Source: Serinicoccus sediminis (lineage in GTDB: Bacteria; Actinomycetota; Actinomycetes; Actinomycetales; Dermatophilaceae). From it: a DNA stretch of 64,000 nt. Below, in pieces: positions 1 to 11,203 of the stretch. Position 1 is the first letter of the stretch. Every line of letters begins with the position of its first letter. The DNA lies in NCBI RefSeq assembly GCF_004153545.1, contig NZ_SDVA01000009.1, positions 1 through 64,000 of the forward strand. The letters are read 5' to 3'. The notes under the pieces are model-generated. The model was given only the letters and a program-made list of their open reading frames with translations. It searched no databases and was not told where the DNA came from. Made by a program: the position numbers and the translations under genes.

Positions 1-59
1 ACCGAACAGATAACGATCCCAACAAAAACCACAACCAGCACCCGGGGGCGGGCACCAGC

Positions 60-125
60 CATGGCAAACAAAACATGGCATCAAAAAACAAACACGCTGT
101 TGAGTTCTCAAGAATCGGACACACA
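60..125 (-). promoter_or_regulatory. rRNA operon leader (16S lies off the left edge)
   Basis: Read on the minus strand, this stretch carries the motif TTGAGAACTCAACAGCGTGT, which I know as the conserved element in the leader ahead of 16S rRNA in actinobacteria, linked to antitermination and processing. The core TTGAGttCTCAA is a palindrome at 100-111, and the base composition turns AT-rich here as in other rrn leaders. The rRNA genes themselves would start left of position 1, so the operon assignment is inferred from the leader only. Confidence 0.75.
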
Positions 126-303
126 CCATGATCCGTGCGCTTCCGCGCCGTGATGTCCGGGGCTTTCTTCAAGGTTACGCACCCGCGCTTCCGGGAGTCA
201 AATCCCGTCCGAGCCCTGCTCGGACGCTGTTGGTGCGTGGTGCCGTACCCGGGACCGGCCACCTCTCGGTGTCCGTGCCTCCCTGTCGGTGCGGCGAGGT
301 GAA

Positions 304-333
304 ACTCTAGGCGACGTCGACGGGCAACGACAA
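304..333 (-). promoter_or_regulatory. Candidate rrn promoter
   Basis: On the minus strand there is TTGTCG at 333-328 and TAGAGT at 309-304 with an 18-base spacer, directly behind the tyrS stop codon and pointing at the rRNA leader. Bases 1-342 hold no protein gene that I can support; they contain this promoter and the leader. Confidence 0.55.
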
Positions 334-342
334 ATCCGCTGG

Positions 343-1605
343 TCAGGGGGCTTTTCGGACGGCAGCGAGGCTCTTGCGTCCTCGCTTGAGCAGAGCCACC
401 TGGCCGTGCAGGAAGTCCTCCTCCTGCAGCACCCGCTCGACGTCGTCCACCTTGGTGTTGTTGAGGCTCACGCCTCCGTCGGCGACCAGCCGGCGCGCCG
501 CGCCCCTGCTGTCGGCCAGGCCGGTCCGGACCAGGGCGTCGATGAGCGTGTCGCCCACGTCCGCCGCCCCGCCGGGCAGCTCGGCGGTCGCGTCGCGCAG
601 CGTGCCGGCCTCCAGCGCGGTCGGGTCCCCCCGCCCGAAGAGCACCTGGCTGGCCGCCTCGACCTGGGCCGTCGCCTCGGGCCCGTGCACGAGGGTGGTC
701 ACGTCGCCGGCCAGGGCACGCTGGGCCTCGCGCAGGTGGGGTCGCTCCCGCGCCGACTCCTCGAGCGCGGCCACCTCCTCCGGCCCGCGGTCGGTGAAGA
801 CGCGCAGCAGCTTGCCGGTCTCGGCGTCGGCCACGTTGATCCAGTACTGGTAGAAGGCGTACGGCGAGGTCATGTCCGCCGAGAGCCAGACGGCGTTGCC
901 CTCGGACTTGCCGTACTTCATCCCGTTCTCGTCGGTGATGAGCGGGGTGGTGAGCACCTGCACCGAGGCCCCTTCCACCCGGTGGATGAGGTCCACCCCC
1001 GCCGTGAGGTTGCCCCACTGGTCCTGCCCGCCGGTCTGCAGGGTGCAGCCGTACTCCCGGAACAGGTGCAGGTAGTCGAGCCCCTGCAGCAGCTGGTAGC
1101 TGAACTCGGTGTAGGAGATCCCCTCCTGGCTCTGCAGCCGTGCCGCGATGGCCTCCTTGCGGATCATCTGGTTGACCCGGAAGTGCTGACCGACGTCGCG
1201 CAGGAAGTCCAGGGCGCTCATCGGCGCCGTCCAGTCGAGGTTGTTGACCATGAGCGCCGCGTTGTCCCCCTCGACGTCGAGGAAGGGTCGGACCAGCTCC
1301 TGGATGCGGCCGACGTTGGCGGCCGCCTCGTCCTTGGTCTTGAGCACCCGCTCGGAGGTCGCCTTGGGGTCCCCGATGAGACCGGTCGACCCGCCCACGA
1401 GGCAGATGACCCGGTGACCCGCCCGTTGCAGGTGGCGCAGCACGATGAGCTGCACCAGATTGCCGAAGTGCAGGGACGGGGCGGTGGGGTCGAACCCGCA
1501 GTAGACGGTGAGGGGTCCGTCGTCGAGGGCCTCGCGCAGCGCGGCCTCGTCGGTGGTCTGCGCCACCAGGCCCCGCCACTGGAGCTCGTCGAGGATGTGG
1601 GTCAC
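343..1605 (-). CDS. tyrS: Tyrosyl-tRNA synthetase
   Basis: Charges tRNA-Tyr with tyrosine in the cytoplasm. The 420-residue protein has the class I signature as HFGN at residues 46-49 after GFDPTAPSL, and the KMSKS counterpart as KYGKS inside GMKYGKSEGNAVWL, followed by a C-terminal S4-type RNA-binding domain ending in SLNNTKVDD and KRGRKSLAAV. The start is the GTG of V-T-H-I-L-D-E-L, preceded by GGAAGGA; the reading frame stays open far upstream but that part is not conserved in composition. It is the last gene before the rRNA operon on this strand. Length is normal for the family and all motifs are intact. Confidence 0.96.
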   Translation of the reverse strand: MTHILDELQWRGLVAQTTDEAALREALDDGPLTVYCGFDPTAPSLHFGNLVQLIVLRHLQRAGHRVICLVGGSTGLIGDPKATSERVLKTKDEAAANVGRIQELVRPFLDVEGDNAALMVNNLDWTAPMSALDFLRDVGQHFRVNQMIRKEAIAARLQSQEGISYTEFSYQLLQGLDYLHLFREYGCTLQTGGQDQWGNLTAGVDLIHRVEGASVQVLTTPLITDENGMKYGKSEGNAVWLSADMTSPYAFYQYWINVADAETGKLLRVFTDRGPEEVAALEESARERPHLREAQRALAGDVTTLVHGPEATAQVEAASQVLFGRGDPTALEAGTLRDATAELPGGAADVGDTLIDALVRTGLADSRGAARRLVADGGVSLNNTKVDDVERVLQEEDFLHGQVALLKRGRKSLAAVRKAP

Positions 1606-1664
1606 CGTGGGGTCCTTCCGGTCGGGGGTCGGCGACGAGGTACGCCTCGCCGCCCGGGGCCAGC

Positions 1665-2396
1665 CTACTGTCGCGGCCGGCCCGGCTCCGAGGCGCTGGT
1701 CGGCTTCCTGCGGGGGGCGTCGCGGCGGGAGGCCGCCGCCCGGTACGCCGACACCGTCGGCTCGTCGGGGAGCCAAAACCGCCAGGGATAGCGCTCCCCC
1801 GACCCTCCCTCGCCGCTCACCCCGACCCGCGGCCCGGTCCTGAGCCCCTGCGTCGGGACGCGGCGAGCCGGGCCCCTCTCTCCCCCACCCGCCCGGGTCG
1901 ACGGCGCGTGCAGCACGACGGGTGAGGTCCGGCGGCACACGTCGATGCCGTCGTGCTCACGGTCCAGGCCGAGCGCACGTCCCAGGTTGCCCGGGCCGCG
2001 CGCCAGCTCGTGGTCGCGGACCGGGCCGGACCGGGCACGTTCCCGACGGGTGCGGGCGAGCGCCGCGCCGTCCACCACCTCGCCGGCGCGCAGCAGCACC
2101 GCGGAGGCCGTCCCCGCCGGCCCGGTGACGATGTTCGCGCAGGTGTGCAGCCCGTGGCTGAGGTAGACGTAGAGGTGGCCCGGGGGCCCGAACATGACCG
2201 CGGTGCGGGTCGTCCGTCCTCGGTAGGCGTGCGAGCCCGGGTCGTCGGTGCCCGCGTAGGCCTCCACCTCGGTGAGCCGCACGGCCACCCCGTCGTGCGT
2301 GAGCACGCAGCCCAGCAGCCACGGGGCGACCTCGAGGACAGGGGCGTCCAGCTCGGCCCGCTGCACCGGGCGGCCGCCCCCGTCGACGGTCCGCAT
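1665..2396 (-). CDS. DNA-3-methyladenine glycosylase (AAG/MPG type)
   Basis: Removes alkylated purines from DNA to start base excision repair. The 243-residue sequence has the AAG-family run EVEAYAGTDDPGSHAYRGRT and the segment MFGPPGHLYVYLSHGLHTC, followed by RGPGNLGRALG. I use the ATG at 2396 because GGGAGGG lies six bases ahead; a GTG at 2420 directly abutting the argH stop is an alternative. The C-terminal 50 residues are rich in Arg, Gly and Ser and look poorly conserved. Transcribed with argH and probably tyrS, though the function is unrelated. Confidence 0.88.
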   Translation of the reverse strand: MRTVDGGGRPVQRAELDAPVLEVAPWLLGCVLTHDGVAVRLTEVEAYAGTDDPGSHAYRGRTTRTAVMFGPPGHLYVYLSHGLHTCANIVTGPAGTASAVLLRAGEVVDGAALARTRRERARSGPVRDHELARGPGNLGRALGLDREHDGIDVCRRTSPVVLHAPSTRAGGGERGPARRVPTQGLRTGPRVGVSGEGGSGERYPWRFWLPDEPTVSAYRAAASRRDAPRRKPTSASEPGRPRQ

Positions 2397-2420
2397 GCCG
2401 GGCCCTCCCGTGGTGCGCAC

Positions 2421-4374
<1,954 letters not shown>

Positions 4375-4382
4375 GCTGCAGG

Positions 4383-4410
4383 AGTATACCGACGCGTGCA
4401 TGATTATGCA
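4383..4410 (-). promoter_or_regulatory. argR promoter with ARG-box-like operator
   Basis: TATACT on the minus strand at 4388-4383 is a good -10 box for argR. At 4397-4410 lies TGCATGATTATGCA, with perfect TGCAT/ATGCA arms around a four-base centre, resembling actinobacterial ARG boxes. It would cover the -35 region, so ArgR bound here would block its own promoter. The same palindrome lies about 26 bases upstream of the -10 box of the divergent YjbR gene. Confidence 0.65.
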
Positions 4411-4448
4411 TCCAGCGCGCGTCGCCGGACCGCGCTAGTGTGCCCCCC

Positions 4449-4847
4449 ATGGCTCACCCGCTCATGGTGGACCCGCACAGCCCGGTGCTGGCGACGCTGC
4501 GGGAGGTCTGTATGGCGCTGCCCGGGTCCGCTGAGAAGACCAGCCACGGCCACCCGGCGTTCTTCACCCAGAAGGTGTTCGCCTACGTCGGCGCCTCGGT
4601 GAAGGTCGACGGGGCGTTCGTCCAGCACCCGGACTCGGTGGTCGTGAAGCCGCCCCCCGACGAGGTGAGGGCCCTGCTCGAGCAGCCCCGGTGCTTCCGG
4701 CCGGCCTACCTCGGCGCCGCCGGCTGGGTGGGCGTCGACCTCGACGTCGGCAGCGACTGGGTCGAGGTCGCCGAGCTCGTCGAGGAGTCCTACCGCGCGA
4801 CCGCCCCCCGTGCCCTGGTCGCCGAGCTGGACGCACGGCCGGGGTGA
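4449..4847 (+). CDS. MmcQ/YjbR family protein
   Basis: A 132-residue protein of the YjbR/MmcQ family, which has a CyaY-like fold; family members are called DNA-binding but no enzymatic role is established. Visible family features are the start region LREVCMALPGSAEKTSHGHP, the FFTQKVFAYVG strand, and YLGAAGWVGVDL followed by the closing helix ELVEESYRATAPRALVAEL. TAGTGT ends seven bases before the ATG and no Shine-Dalgarno is present, so the mRNA is probably leaderless. Divergent from argR. Confidence 0.85.
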   Translation: MAHPLMVDPHSPVLATLREVCMALPGSAEKTSHGHPAFFTQKVFAYVGASVKVDGAFVQHPDSVVVKPPPDEVRALLEQPRCFRPAYLGAAGWVGVDLDVGSDWVEVAELVEESYRATAPRALVAELDARPG

Positions 4848-4872
4848 CCCGGACCCGGTCGCGCCAGCAGGC

Positions 4873-5811
4873 TCAGGAGCCGGTGCCGTCCCACAGCTCC
4901 TGCACGAGCCGCACCGCCGCCTCGCCCCGGGACCGCTGGAAGGCGCGCAGGGTCGGCAGGCCCGGCGCCGGTGGCCGCCGGGCCGCGTCGACGAGGTAGC
5001 CGCACAGCCCCGCGACGCCCCCCAGCACGTCCTCCGTGGTGGCGCCCAGTGCGGCCAGCGCGGGCAGGTGCCGCGTGGGGTCCAGCTCTCCGACCGCCCG
5101 GACGTCGACCAGGAGCGAGGTGGCGTCGAACCAGGCCGCGCCGCGGCTGGCCCACGGCCAGTCGACGACCCTGACCCGGCCGCCCGGCTCGACCAGCAGG
5201 TTGTCGGCCCGCACGTCCGTGTGCACGACGGCGTCCCCCGAGAGCCGGGCGAGGGTGCGCAGGGACAGCTCGTGCAGCTCCGGGAGGCGGGCCGCCAGCC
5301 ACGGGTCGAGACCGGCAGGGGGCGCCTCGACGACCCGTGCCCAGCAGTCGAAGGGCTCGGCCAGCTCCGTCGGCAGCTCCGGCCAGGAGCGGGGCGCGGG
5401 GTGCTGGGCGACCTCTCCCAGGGCGTCCAGGGCGGCTGCCAGCTCGTCGGTGGTCCATGGTGCGTGCGGGTGACGGCCGTCGACCACCTCGGTCATGACC
5501 GCGACCCACCCGTCCTCGTCGAGGACCGCGAGCAGGGCCGGGGCGACGTCGAGCCCGTCGGCGGCGAGGCTGCGGAGCACCTCGGCCTCCCGGCGGTGCA
5601 GACCGGCCGAGTCCGGGTTGGGGTGCGGGCCGACCGCCTTGACGAAGGCCCGGCTGCCGCCGTCGGTGCGGACCCGGTCGGCCGAGCCCGGTGAGAAGCC
5701 GCCCGGCTGGGAGACCGCCTCGACGACGGGCTCGCCGAGGACGTGCCTCGCCCAGTCGTGCACCGCGGGTGGCAGGTCGGCCCAGCCGAGGCGGTCGCCG
5801 AACTCGCCCAC
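4873..5811 (-). CDS. Aminoglycoside phosphotransferase (APH)-fold kinase
   Basis: A 312-residue member of the phosphotransferase-enzyme superfamily, which transfers phosphate from ATP to small molecules. The catalytic loop is VVHTDVRADNLL and the Mg-binding segment VVDWPWA; an N-terminal nucleotide-lobe Lys is in RAFVKAVGPHP and a Glu helix in LHRREAEVLRSL. The substrate cannot be read from sequence; antibiotic resistance should not be assumed. The GTG start follows the SDR stop by one base, so it is translated with that gene. Confidence 0.8.
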   Translation of the reverse strand: MGEFGDRLGWADLPPAVHDWARHVLGEPVVEAVSQPGGFSPGSADRVRTDGGSRAFVKAVGPHPNPDSAGLHRREAEVLRSLAADGLDVAPALLAVLDEDGWVAVMTEVVDGRHPHAPWTTDELAAALDALGEVAQHPAPRSWPELPTELAEPFDCWARVVEAPPAGLDPWLAARLPELHELSLRTLARLSGDAVVHTDVRADNLLVEPGGRVRVVDWPWASRGAAWFDATSLLVDVRAVGELDPTRHLPALAALGATTEDVLGGVAGLCGYLVDAARRPPAPGLPTLRAFQRSRGEAAVRLVQELWDGTGS

Positions 5812-5812
5812 G

Positions 5813-6583
5813 TCAGGGAGCCAGCGGGTCGTCCTCGCCCCACGGCCGCAGCCGGAGCATGCGCGCCCCGTCGGGCAGACCTCGCGCCGACCAGTCGCGC
5901 AGGGTGTCGAGGTCGTCGGCGCCCGCGCGCACCATGCGGCCGGAGAAGCCGTCCAGCTCGCCCCCGGCGAGGGCCAGGAGCAGGTCGGTCACGTCTTCTG
6001 GCGCGGTCCACTCGGTGCGGCCCTCGTGCATCTGCATCGAGTGCGTCATGTCGGTCTCCACGACCCCGGGGGCCAGGTCGAAGGCCAGCACTCCGTGCTC
6101 GGCCCCGGCCTGGGCGACCCCGCCGGTGATGCGGGCCAGCGCGGACTTCGAGCCGCAGTACGCGGTGAGGTCACCGCGCTCCTTGGTGCCCGACCCGGAG
6201 TTGATGTTGACCACCCGGCCTCGGCCCGCCGCGATCATGTGCGGCACCACGGCGCGGGTCATGAGGAACGGGCCCCGCACGTTGGTGACCATGACCTGCC
6301 ACCACTCGTCGACGTCCGCCTCCCACAGCGGGACCTCGGCCTCGATGAGGCCGGCGTTGTTGACGAGCACGTCGATGCTGCCGTGCCGGTCGACGACCTC
6401 GGCCACGACAGCGGCGACCTGCTCCGCGTCGGTGACGTCGCACGGCAGACCCTCGGCGCCGTCGGCGACGGTGCCCGAGCGGGACACGCCCACGACCCGC
6501 CACCCGGCACTGAGCAGCGCCTCGACGGCGAGCGCGCCGATCCCACGCGACGCGCCGGTGACCAGGGCCACCCCCGCGCTCAT
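5813..6583 (-). CDS. Short-chain dehydrogenase/reductase
   Basis: A 256-residue classical SDR, NAD(P)-dependent. The dinucleotide-binding motif TGASRGIG is at residues 10-17, the NNAG motif is present, and the active site is Ser of INSGSG followed by YCGSK. Arg and Ser after the second strand (VVGVSRSG) suggest NADP preference. The substrate is unknown. The ATG overlaps the pheT stop as ATGA, giving translational coupling to an unrelated upstream gene. Confidence 0.88.
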   Translation of the reverse strand: MSAGVALVTGASRGIGALAVEALLSAGWRVVGVSRSGTVADGAEGLPCDVTDAEQVAAVVAEVVDRHGSIDVLVNNAGLIEAEVPLWEADVDEWWQVMVTNVRGPFLMTRAVVPHMIAAGRGRVVNINSGSGTKERGDLTAYCGSKSALARITGGVAQAGAEHGVLAFDLAPGVVETDMTHSMQMHEGRTEWTAPEDVTDLLLALAGGELDGFSGRMVRAGADDLDTLRDWSARGLPDGARMLRLRPWGEDDPLAP

Positions 6584-9117
6584 CGCTGCACCGCGCCGTG
6601 CTCCTGCGCCGCCCGTCCGACGGCGGCATCACGGGCCTCGTTGACCTCCTGCGTCGTCAACGTGCGGTCCGGCGCCCGGAAGTGCATCCGGAAGGCCAGG
6701 GAGTGGCGGTCCTGCGCCACCTGGTCACCGGCGTAGACGTCGAACAGCTCCAGGCTCTCCAGCAGGGCCCCCGCCCCGGCACGCAGGGACTCCTCGACGG
6801 CGCTGAACCGCACCCCGCGAGGGACCTCCAGCGCGACGTCGGACGTCGCCAGCGGGTGGGTGGACAGCGGGCTCGCCTGGGTGCGGTGGTCGCTGGCCGT
6901 GACGAGCACGTCGAGGTCGAGCTCGGCGGCGCTGGTCCGCAGCGGCAGACCCAGCCGTTGCACGACCTTCGGGTGCAGCTCGCCGGCCCAGCCCACCCGG
7001 GTGCCGTCCGGCAGCGTCAGCTCGACGCAGCGGCCCGGGTGGAACGGGGCGCGGGCACCCTGCCGGCGGCGCACCTCCACGCCCAGGGCGTCCGCGACGG
7101 CGTGCGCCCATCCGACGACGTCGACGACGTCGACCGGGCGACCCCTGCCCCACCAGCCGGCCCGGTCGGCCTGGCCGGCCGCCATGATCGCCACGTGCCA
7201 GGGCTGCGCGGGGACCGCCGAGCGGATCTGCGCCAGCACCTCGTCGTCGGGCTGCTCACCGACGCCGGGCACGGGTGCCATGACCTCGCCCTCGGGCCGG
7301 GTCACGCTGTCGATCTCGAAGAGCGCCACGTCCCGGGTGCCGCGGGAGACGTTGCGGCGCAGCGCCTCGGGCAGCGTCTGGAGCAGGGCCGTCCGCATGA
7401 GCGGGGCCTCGTCGGACAGGGGGTTGGCCAGGCGCACCGCGTGCCGGTGCGGGTCCGCGTCGTCCAGACCGAGCTCGTCGAAGCGGGCGGCGCCCACGAA
7501 GGGGTAGGTGAGGACCTCCTGGAGCCCCTGACCCGCGAGGGCCGTGGCCACCGCCCGTCGCGCGCGCTGGCCGTGGGTCAGGCCGCGCCCGCCGACCGCC
7601 CGAGGGACGACCGAGGGGATCTTGTCGTAGCCGTCGATCCGGGCGACCTCCTCGACCAGCCCCGGGGCGTCGGTGAGGTCAGGCCGCCAGCTGGGCGGCC
7701 GGACGGTGACCAGGCGTGCGGACTCCCCGTCGGTGAGCTCGCACCCGATGAGCTCCAGGATCTCGCGCACCCGGGCGAGGTCGTAGTTCACGCCGACGTA
7801 GCGGGTGGCCATCGTCAGGTCGAGGTCGATGGTGGACCGCTCCGGACGCTGGTCCACGTCGGTCACCGCGGGGTCGGCGGTCCCGCCCCCGTGCTCGACG
7901 AGCAGGTCCACCGCGAGCTGGGCTGCCGCCGCGGTGACGCCCGGGTCCACCCCCCGCTCGAAACGCCGGGCCGCCTCGCTGGACAGCTTGTGACGTCGGG
8001 AGGTGCGTCCCACCGAGCGGGCGTCGAAGTGGGCCGACTCGATGAGCACGTCGGTGGTCACGCCGGGGGTCACCTCTCCGTCCTCGCCGCCCATGACCCC
8101 GGCCAGCGCGAGCACCCGCTCGCCGCCGTCGGTGATGAGCAGGTCCTCGGGGTCGAGGGCGCGGTCGACGTCGTCGAGGGTGGTGAGTCGCTCCCCCGGA
8201 CGGGCGCGGCGCACGACGACCGGGCCGGTGAGGGTGGCCAGGTCGAAGGCGTGCAGCGGCTGCCCCAGCGCCAGCATGACGTAGTTCGTGACGTCCACCG
8301 CCAGCCCGAGCGGACGCATACCCGCCTCGGTGAGACGGCGCGCCATCCACTCCGGGGTGGTCCGGGTGAGGTCGATGCCGCGCACCACCCGGGCCAGGTA
8401 GCGGTCGCAGCCCGGCACCCCCTCGACCGGGCTCTCGTCGGCCAGCCGCACGGCATACCCCTCACCGTCGCCGGCGTCGACCGCGAGCGAGGCGGGGTCG
8501 GTGTAGGCGGCGCCCGTGGCGTGCGAGTACTCCCGGGCGATGCCGCGGAGGGAGAAGCAGTAGCCGCGGTCGGGGGTGACGTTGACCTCGACCGTCTCCC
8601 GGTCCAGGCCGAGCACGGTGATGAGGTCGTCTCCCGGGGCGAGCCGCGCCACGACCTCGGCCGGCAGGAGCCGCGGCAGCACGAGGATGCCGTCGTGGTC
8701 CTCGCCGATGCCCAGCTCGCGGACCGAGCAGATCATGCCGGCCGACACGTGCCCGTAGGTCTTGCGTGCGCTGATGGTCAGCGGCCCCTGCGGTGTCGGC
8801 AGCGTGCCCCCCGGCAGGATGACCGCCACGAGGTCGCCGACGGTGAAGTTGTGTGCGCCGCAGACGATGCCCTGCGGCTCTCCGGTGCCGTTCGCGTCGC
8901 CGACGTCGACCTGGCACCAGTTGATCGTCTTGCCGTTGCGCTGCTCCTCGGGGCTCATCTCGAGCACCCGGCCCACGACGAGGGGGCCACCGACGCCGCT
9001 CGTGTGCAGCCCCTCCTCCTCGAGCCCGACGGCCACGAGGTCGGCGGCGATCTGCTCGCCGGTGACGCCCTCGGGCAGGGTGACGTACTCGCCCAGCCAG
9101 TCGACCGGTACCCGCAT
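6580..9117 (-). CDS. pheT: Phenylalanyl-tRNA synthetase beta subunit
   Basis: Beta chain of the alpha2-beta2 enzyme that charges tRNA-Phe. The 845-residue protein starts MRVPVDWLGEYVTLPEGVTG, followed by a tRNA-binding (EMAP-like) domain around residues 40-150, then B3/B4 editing and B5 domains (VEVNVTPDRGYCFSLRGIAR; RRHKLSSEAARRFERGVDP), and ends with the ferredoxin-fold anticodon-binding domain (LSTHPLATSDVALEVPRGV to LAFRMHFRAPDRTLTTQEVN). The ATG overlaps the last base of the pheS stop (TGATG). Complete and normal in length. Confidence 0.97.
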   Translation of the reverse strand: MRVPVDWLGEYVTLPEGVTGEQIAADLVAVGLEEEGLHTSGVGGPLVVGRVLEMSPEEQRNGKTINWCQVDVGDANGTGEPQGIVCGAHNFTVGDLVAVILPGGTLPTPQGPLTISARKTYGHVSAGMICSVRELGIGEDHDGILVLPRLLPAEVVARLAPGDDLITVLGLDRETVEVNVTPDRGYCFSLRGIAREYSHATGAAYTDPASLAVDAGDGEGYAVRLADESPVEGVPGCDRYLARVVRGIDLTRTTPEWMARRLTEAGMRPLGLAVDVTNYVMLALGQPLHAFDLATLTGPVVVRRARPGERLTTLDDVDRALDPEDLLITDGGERVLALAGVMGGEDGEVTPGVTTDVLIESAHFDARSVGRTSRRHKLSSEAARRFERGVDPGVTAAAAQLAVDLLVEHGGGTADPAVTDVDQRPERSTIDLDLTMATRYVGVNYDLARVREILELIGCELTDGESARLVTVRPPSWRPDLTDAPGLVEEVARIDGYDKIPSVVPRAVGGRGLTHGQRARRAVATALAGQGLQEVLTYPFVGAARFDELGLDDADPHRHAVRLANPLSDEAPLMRTALLQTLPEALRRNVSRGTRDVALFEIDSVTRPEGEVMAPVPGVGEQPDDEVLAQIRSAVPAQPWHVAIMAAGQADRAGWWGRGRPVDVVDVVGWAHAVADALGVEVRRRQGARAPFHPGRCVELTLPDGTRVGWAGELHPKVVQRLGLPLRTSAAELDLDVLVTASDHRTQASPLSTHPLATSDVALEVPRGVRFSAVEESLRAGAGALLESLELFDVYAGDQVAQDRHSLAFRMHFRAPDRTLTTQEVNEARDAAVGRAAQEHGAVQR

Positions 9118-10283
9118 CAGATCTCCATCCCGAACTGCGCGTTGAAGCGCACGTCTCCCTCGATGAGCTCGCGCATGTCCGCGATGCCGTGGCGGAACAT
9201 GGCCGTCCGCTCCACCCCCATGCCGAAGGCGAACCCCTGGTAGCGCTCGGGGTCGACGCCGCAGGCGCGCAGGACGTTGTGGTTGACCATGCCGCAGCCC
9301 CCCCACTCGATCCAGCCGGTCCCGCCACAGGTGCGGCACGGCGGCGCCGTCGCCTCCCCACGGCACACGAAGCAGCGGAAGTCCATCTCCGCGCTGGGCT
9401 CGGTGAACGGGAAGTAGGCGGGCCGCAGCCGGCTGACCGTGCCCGGCCCGAACATCGCCTCGGCGAGCCGGTCCAGGGTGCCCTTGAGGTGGGCCATGGT
9501 CAGGCCCTCGTCGATGGCCAGGCCCTCGAGCTGGTGGAACACCGGGGTATGCGTGGCGTCCAGCTCGTCGGTGCGGAAGGTCTTGCCCGGCACGGCGACG
9601 TAGAGCGGCACCCCGCGGTCCAGCAGCGAGCGCGCCTGCACCGGCGAGGTGTGGGTGCGCAGCACCAGCCCCGCCTTGGCCGGGTCGACGAAGAAGGTGT
9701 CCTGCATCTGCCGGGCCGGGTGGTCCTTGTCGAAGTTGAGGGCGTCGAAGTTGAACCACTCGGCCTCGACCTGCGGCCCCTCGGCGACCTCCCACCCCAG
9801 GGCGACCATGGCGTCGGCCATCCGCTCGGCGGTGACGGTCAGCACGTGCCGCCGGCCCAGGGGGCGGCGGCCGGGGGCCACGGTGAGGTCCATGGCCTCC
9901 TCGACCAGGATGCGCTCGTCCCGCTCGGCCTCCAGCTCCTGCTGCCGCCGGGCCAGCGCCTGGTTGACCCTCCCCCGCGCCTGGCCGACGAGCTTGCCGG
10001 CGGCGGCCTTCTCCGGTCCCGGGAGTGCGCCGATGGCGCGGTTGGCCAGGGCGAGCGGGGACCGGTCGCCGGCGTGGGCGAGCCGGGCCTCCTTCAGCTC
10101 GTCCAGGTCGCCGGCGCCACCGATGGCGGCCAGGGCCGCCTCGACGTGCCCGTCGACGCCTTCCTGGCTGAGCTCGGGCGCGGCGGTCGGCGACGGCACC
10201 TCGTCGGGGTGCTGCGGCGACCCGCCCGCGTCGGGGGCCGACGGCATACCGGCTGGACTGTCGTGACTGTTGGCCTTGGACAC
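9117..10283 (-). CDS. pheS: Phenylalanyl-tRNA synthetase alpha subunit
   Basis: Catalytic chain of PheRS. The 388-residue protein has class II motifs including RTHTSPVQARSLL, GKTFRTDELDATHTPVFHQL and the closing GFAFGMGVERTAM. Residues 304-321 form a zinc-knuckle-like insertion with CFVC and CRTC, known in a subset of PheS. The start is GTG (V-S-K-A-N): a TAGACT box ends seven bases before it and there is no Shine-Dalgarno, so pheST seems to have its own promoter producing a leaderless message. Confidence 0.97.
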   Translation of the reverse strand: MSKANSHDSPAGMPSAPDAGGSPQHPDEVPSPTAAPELSQEGVDGHVEAALAAIGGAGDLDELKEARLAHAGDRSPLALANRAIGALPGPEKAAAGKLVGQARGRVNQALARRQQELEAERDERILVEEAMDLTVAPGRRPLGRRHVLTVTAERMADAMVALGWEVAEGPQVEAEWFNFDALNFDKDHPARQMQDTFFVDPAKAGLVLRTHTSPVQARSLLDRGVPLYVAVPGKTFRTDELDATHTPVFHQLEGLAIDEGLTMAHLKGTLDRLAEAMFGPGTVSRLRPAYFPFTEPSAEMDFRCFVCRGEATAPPCRTCGGTGWIEWGGCGMVNHNVLRACGVDPERYQGFAFGMGVERTAMFRHGIADMRELIEGDVRFNAQFGMEI

Positions 10284-10343
10284 CTGCGCAAGTCTAGGTG
10301 CGCCCGGGCCTCCCCCTCGACCGGGTTTCCCCGACGGGAGCGC

Positions 10344-11168
10344 TCAGCGCCGTCCCTGGCGGCCGGCGGCCGCGGACGCGTGCAGGCAGACGGTCGCGGC
10401 CATCGCGAGGTTGAGCGACTCGGCCCGCCCGATGGGGATCGAGACCGCCTCGTCGCAGGCCTCGAGCACCTCGGTCGGCATCCCCCACGCCTCGTTGCCG
10501 AGCACCCAGGCGTGCCGGCCGGCCAGGTCGGCCTCCGGCAGCGTCACCTCTCCCGTGCCGTCGGCCGCGAGCAGCCGGATGCCGCGCTCCCGGCAGGCGG
10601 CGAGCAGCTCGGCGACCGGCGTCCCCACGCTCACCGGCAGGTGGAAGAGGGCACCCACGGTGGAGCGCACCACCTTGGGGTTGTGCACGTCGACCGAGGC
10701 GGCGCTGACCAGCACCGCGGCGGCCCCGAAGGCGCTCGCCCCCCGCAGCACGGTGCCGGCGTTGCCAGGGTCCCGGACGTGCGTGAGCACGACGGCGAAG
10801 CCCGTCGGGCCGACCGCGTCCAGCGCCTCGCCCAGCGGCACGTCGACGTGGTCGGCGACCGCCAGCACGCCTTGCGGCGAGCCGGTGTCGGCCATCGCCG
10901 ACAGCACCTCGTCGGTGCACGTCCAGGTCGGCACGTCCGCCTCGCGGGCCGCGTCGACGAGCTCGGCGTGCCGCTCCCCCGCGCCCTCGGTGACGTAGAG
11001 CGCCCGGGCCTGCGCCCCGGCATACCGGAGCAGCTCGCGCACGGCCTGCGGACCCTCGACGAGGAACCGGCCGGAGCGCTCCCGGGCAGCACGACGCCCC
11101 AGCGCGGAGACCTCCCGGACCCGTCCGCTGCGAGCGTTGCTCAGCAGCGGCCGGTCGGGGGCGCTCAT
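10344..11168 (-). CDS. SpoU/TrmH-family RNA 2'-O-methyltransferase
   Basis: SAM-dependent 2'-O-methyltransferase of the SPOUT class acting on tRNA or rRNA. The 274-residue protein has an N-terminal substrate-binding part (RSGRFLVEGPQAVRELL), then the knot motifs: VLTHVRDPGNAGTVLR, HAWVLGNEAWGMP and SIPIGRAESLNLAMAATVCL. It lies between rplT and pheS, the usual site in actinobacteria. The exact target nucleotide cannot be inferred. Confidence 0.9.
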   Translation of the reverse strand: MSAPDRPLLSNARSGRVREVSALGRRAARERSGRFLVEGPQAVRELLRYAGAQARALYVTEGAGERHAELVDAAREADVPTWTCTDEVLSAMADTGSPQGVLAVADHVDVPLGEALDAVGPTGFAVVLTHVRDPGNAGTVLRGASAFGAAAVLVSAASVDVHNPKVVRSTVGALFHLPVSVGTPVAELLAACRERGIRLLAADGTGEVTLPEADLAGRHAWVLGNEAWGMPTEVLEACDEAVSIPIGRAESLNLAMAATVCLHASAAAGRQGRR

Positions 11169-11203
11169 GCGCTGGGGCGTCGGTGCGGTCGTCGTGCGGC
11201 GGC

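Noticed and set aside
128-310. A 60-residue frame inside the rRNA leader
   Set aside because: Lies in the rrn promoter/leader on the opposite strand, with no homology or ribosome-binding site.
289-1791. A 500-residue plus-strand frame opposite tyrS
   Set aside because: It mirrors tyrS codons in a high-GC genome; the translation is His/Val/Gly-rich with no domain, while the minus strand encodes a complete TyrRS.
4873-5811. Antibiotic-resistance kinase
   Set aside because: Only the APH fold is visible; many such proteins act on metabolites, and no resistance context exists.
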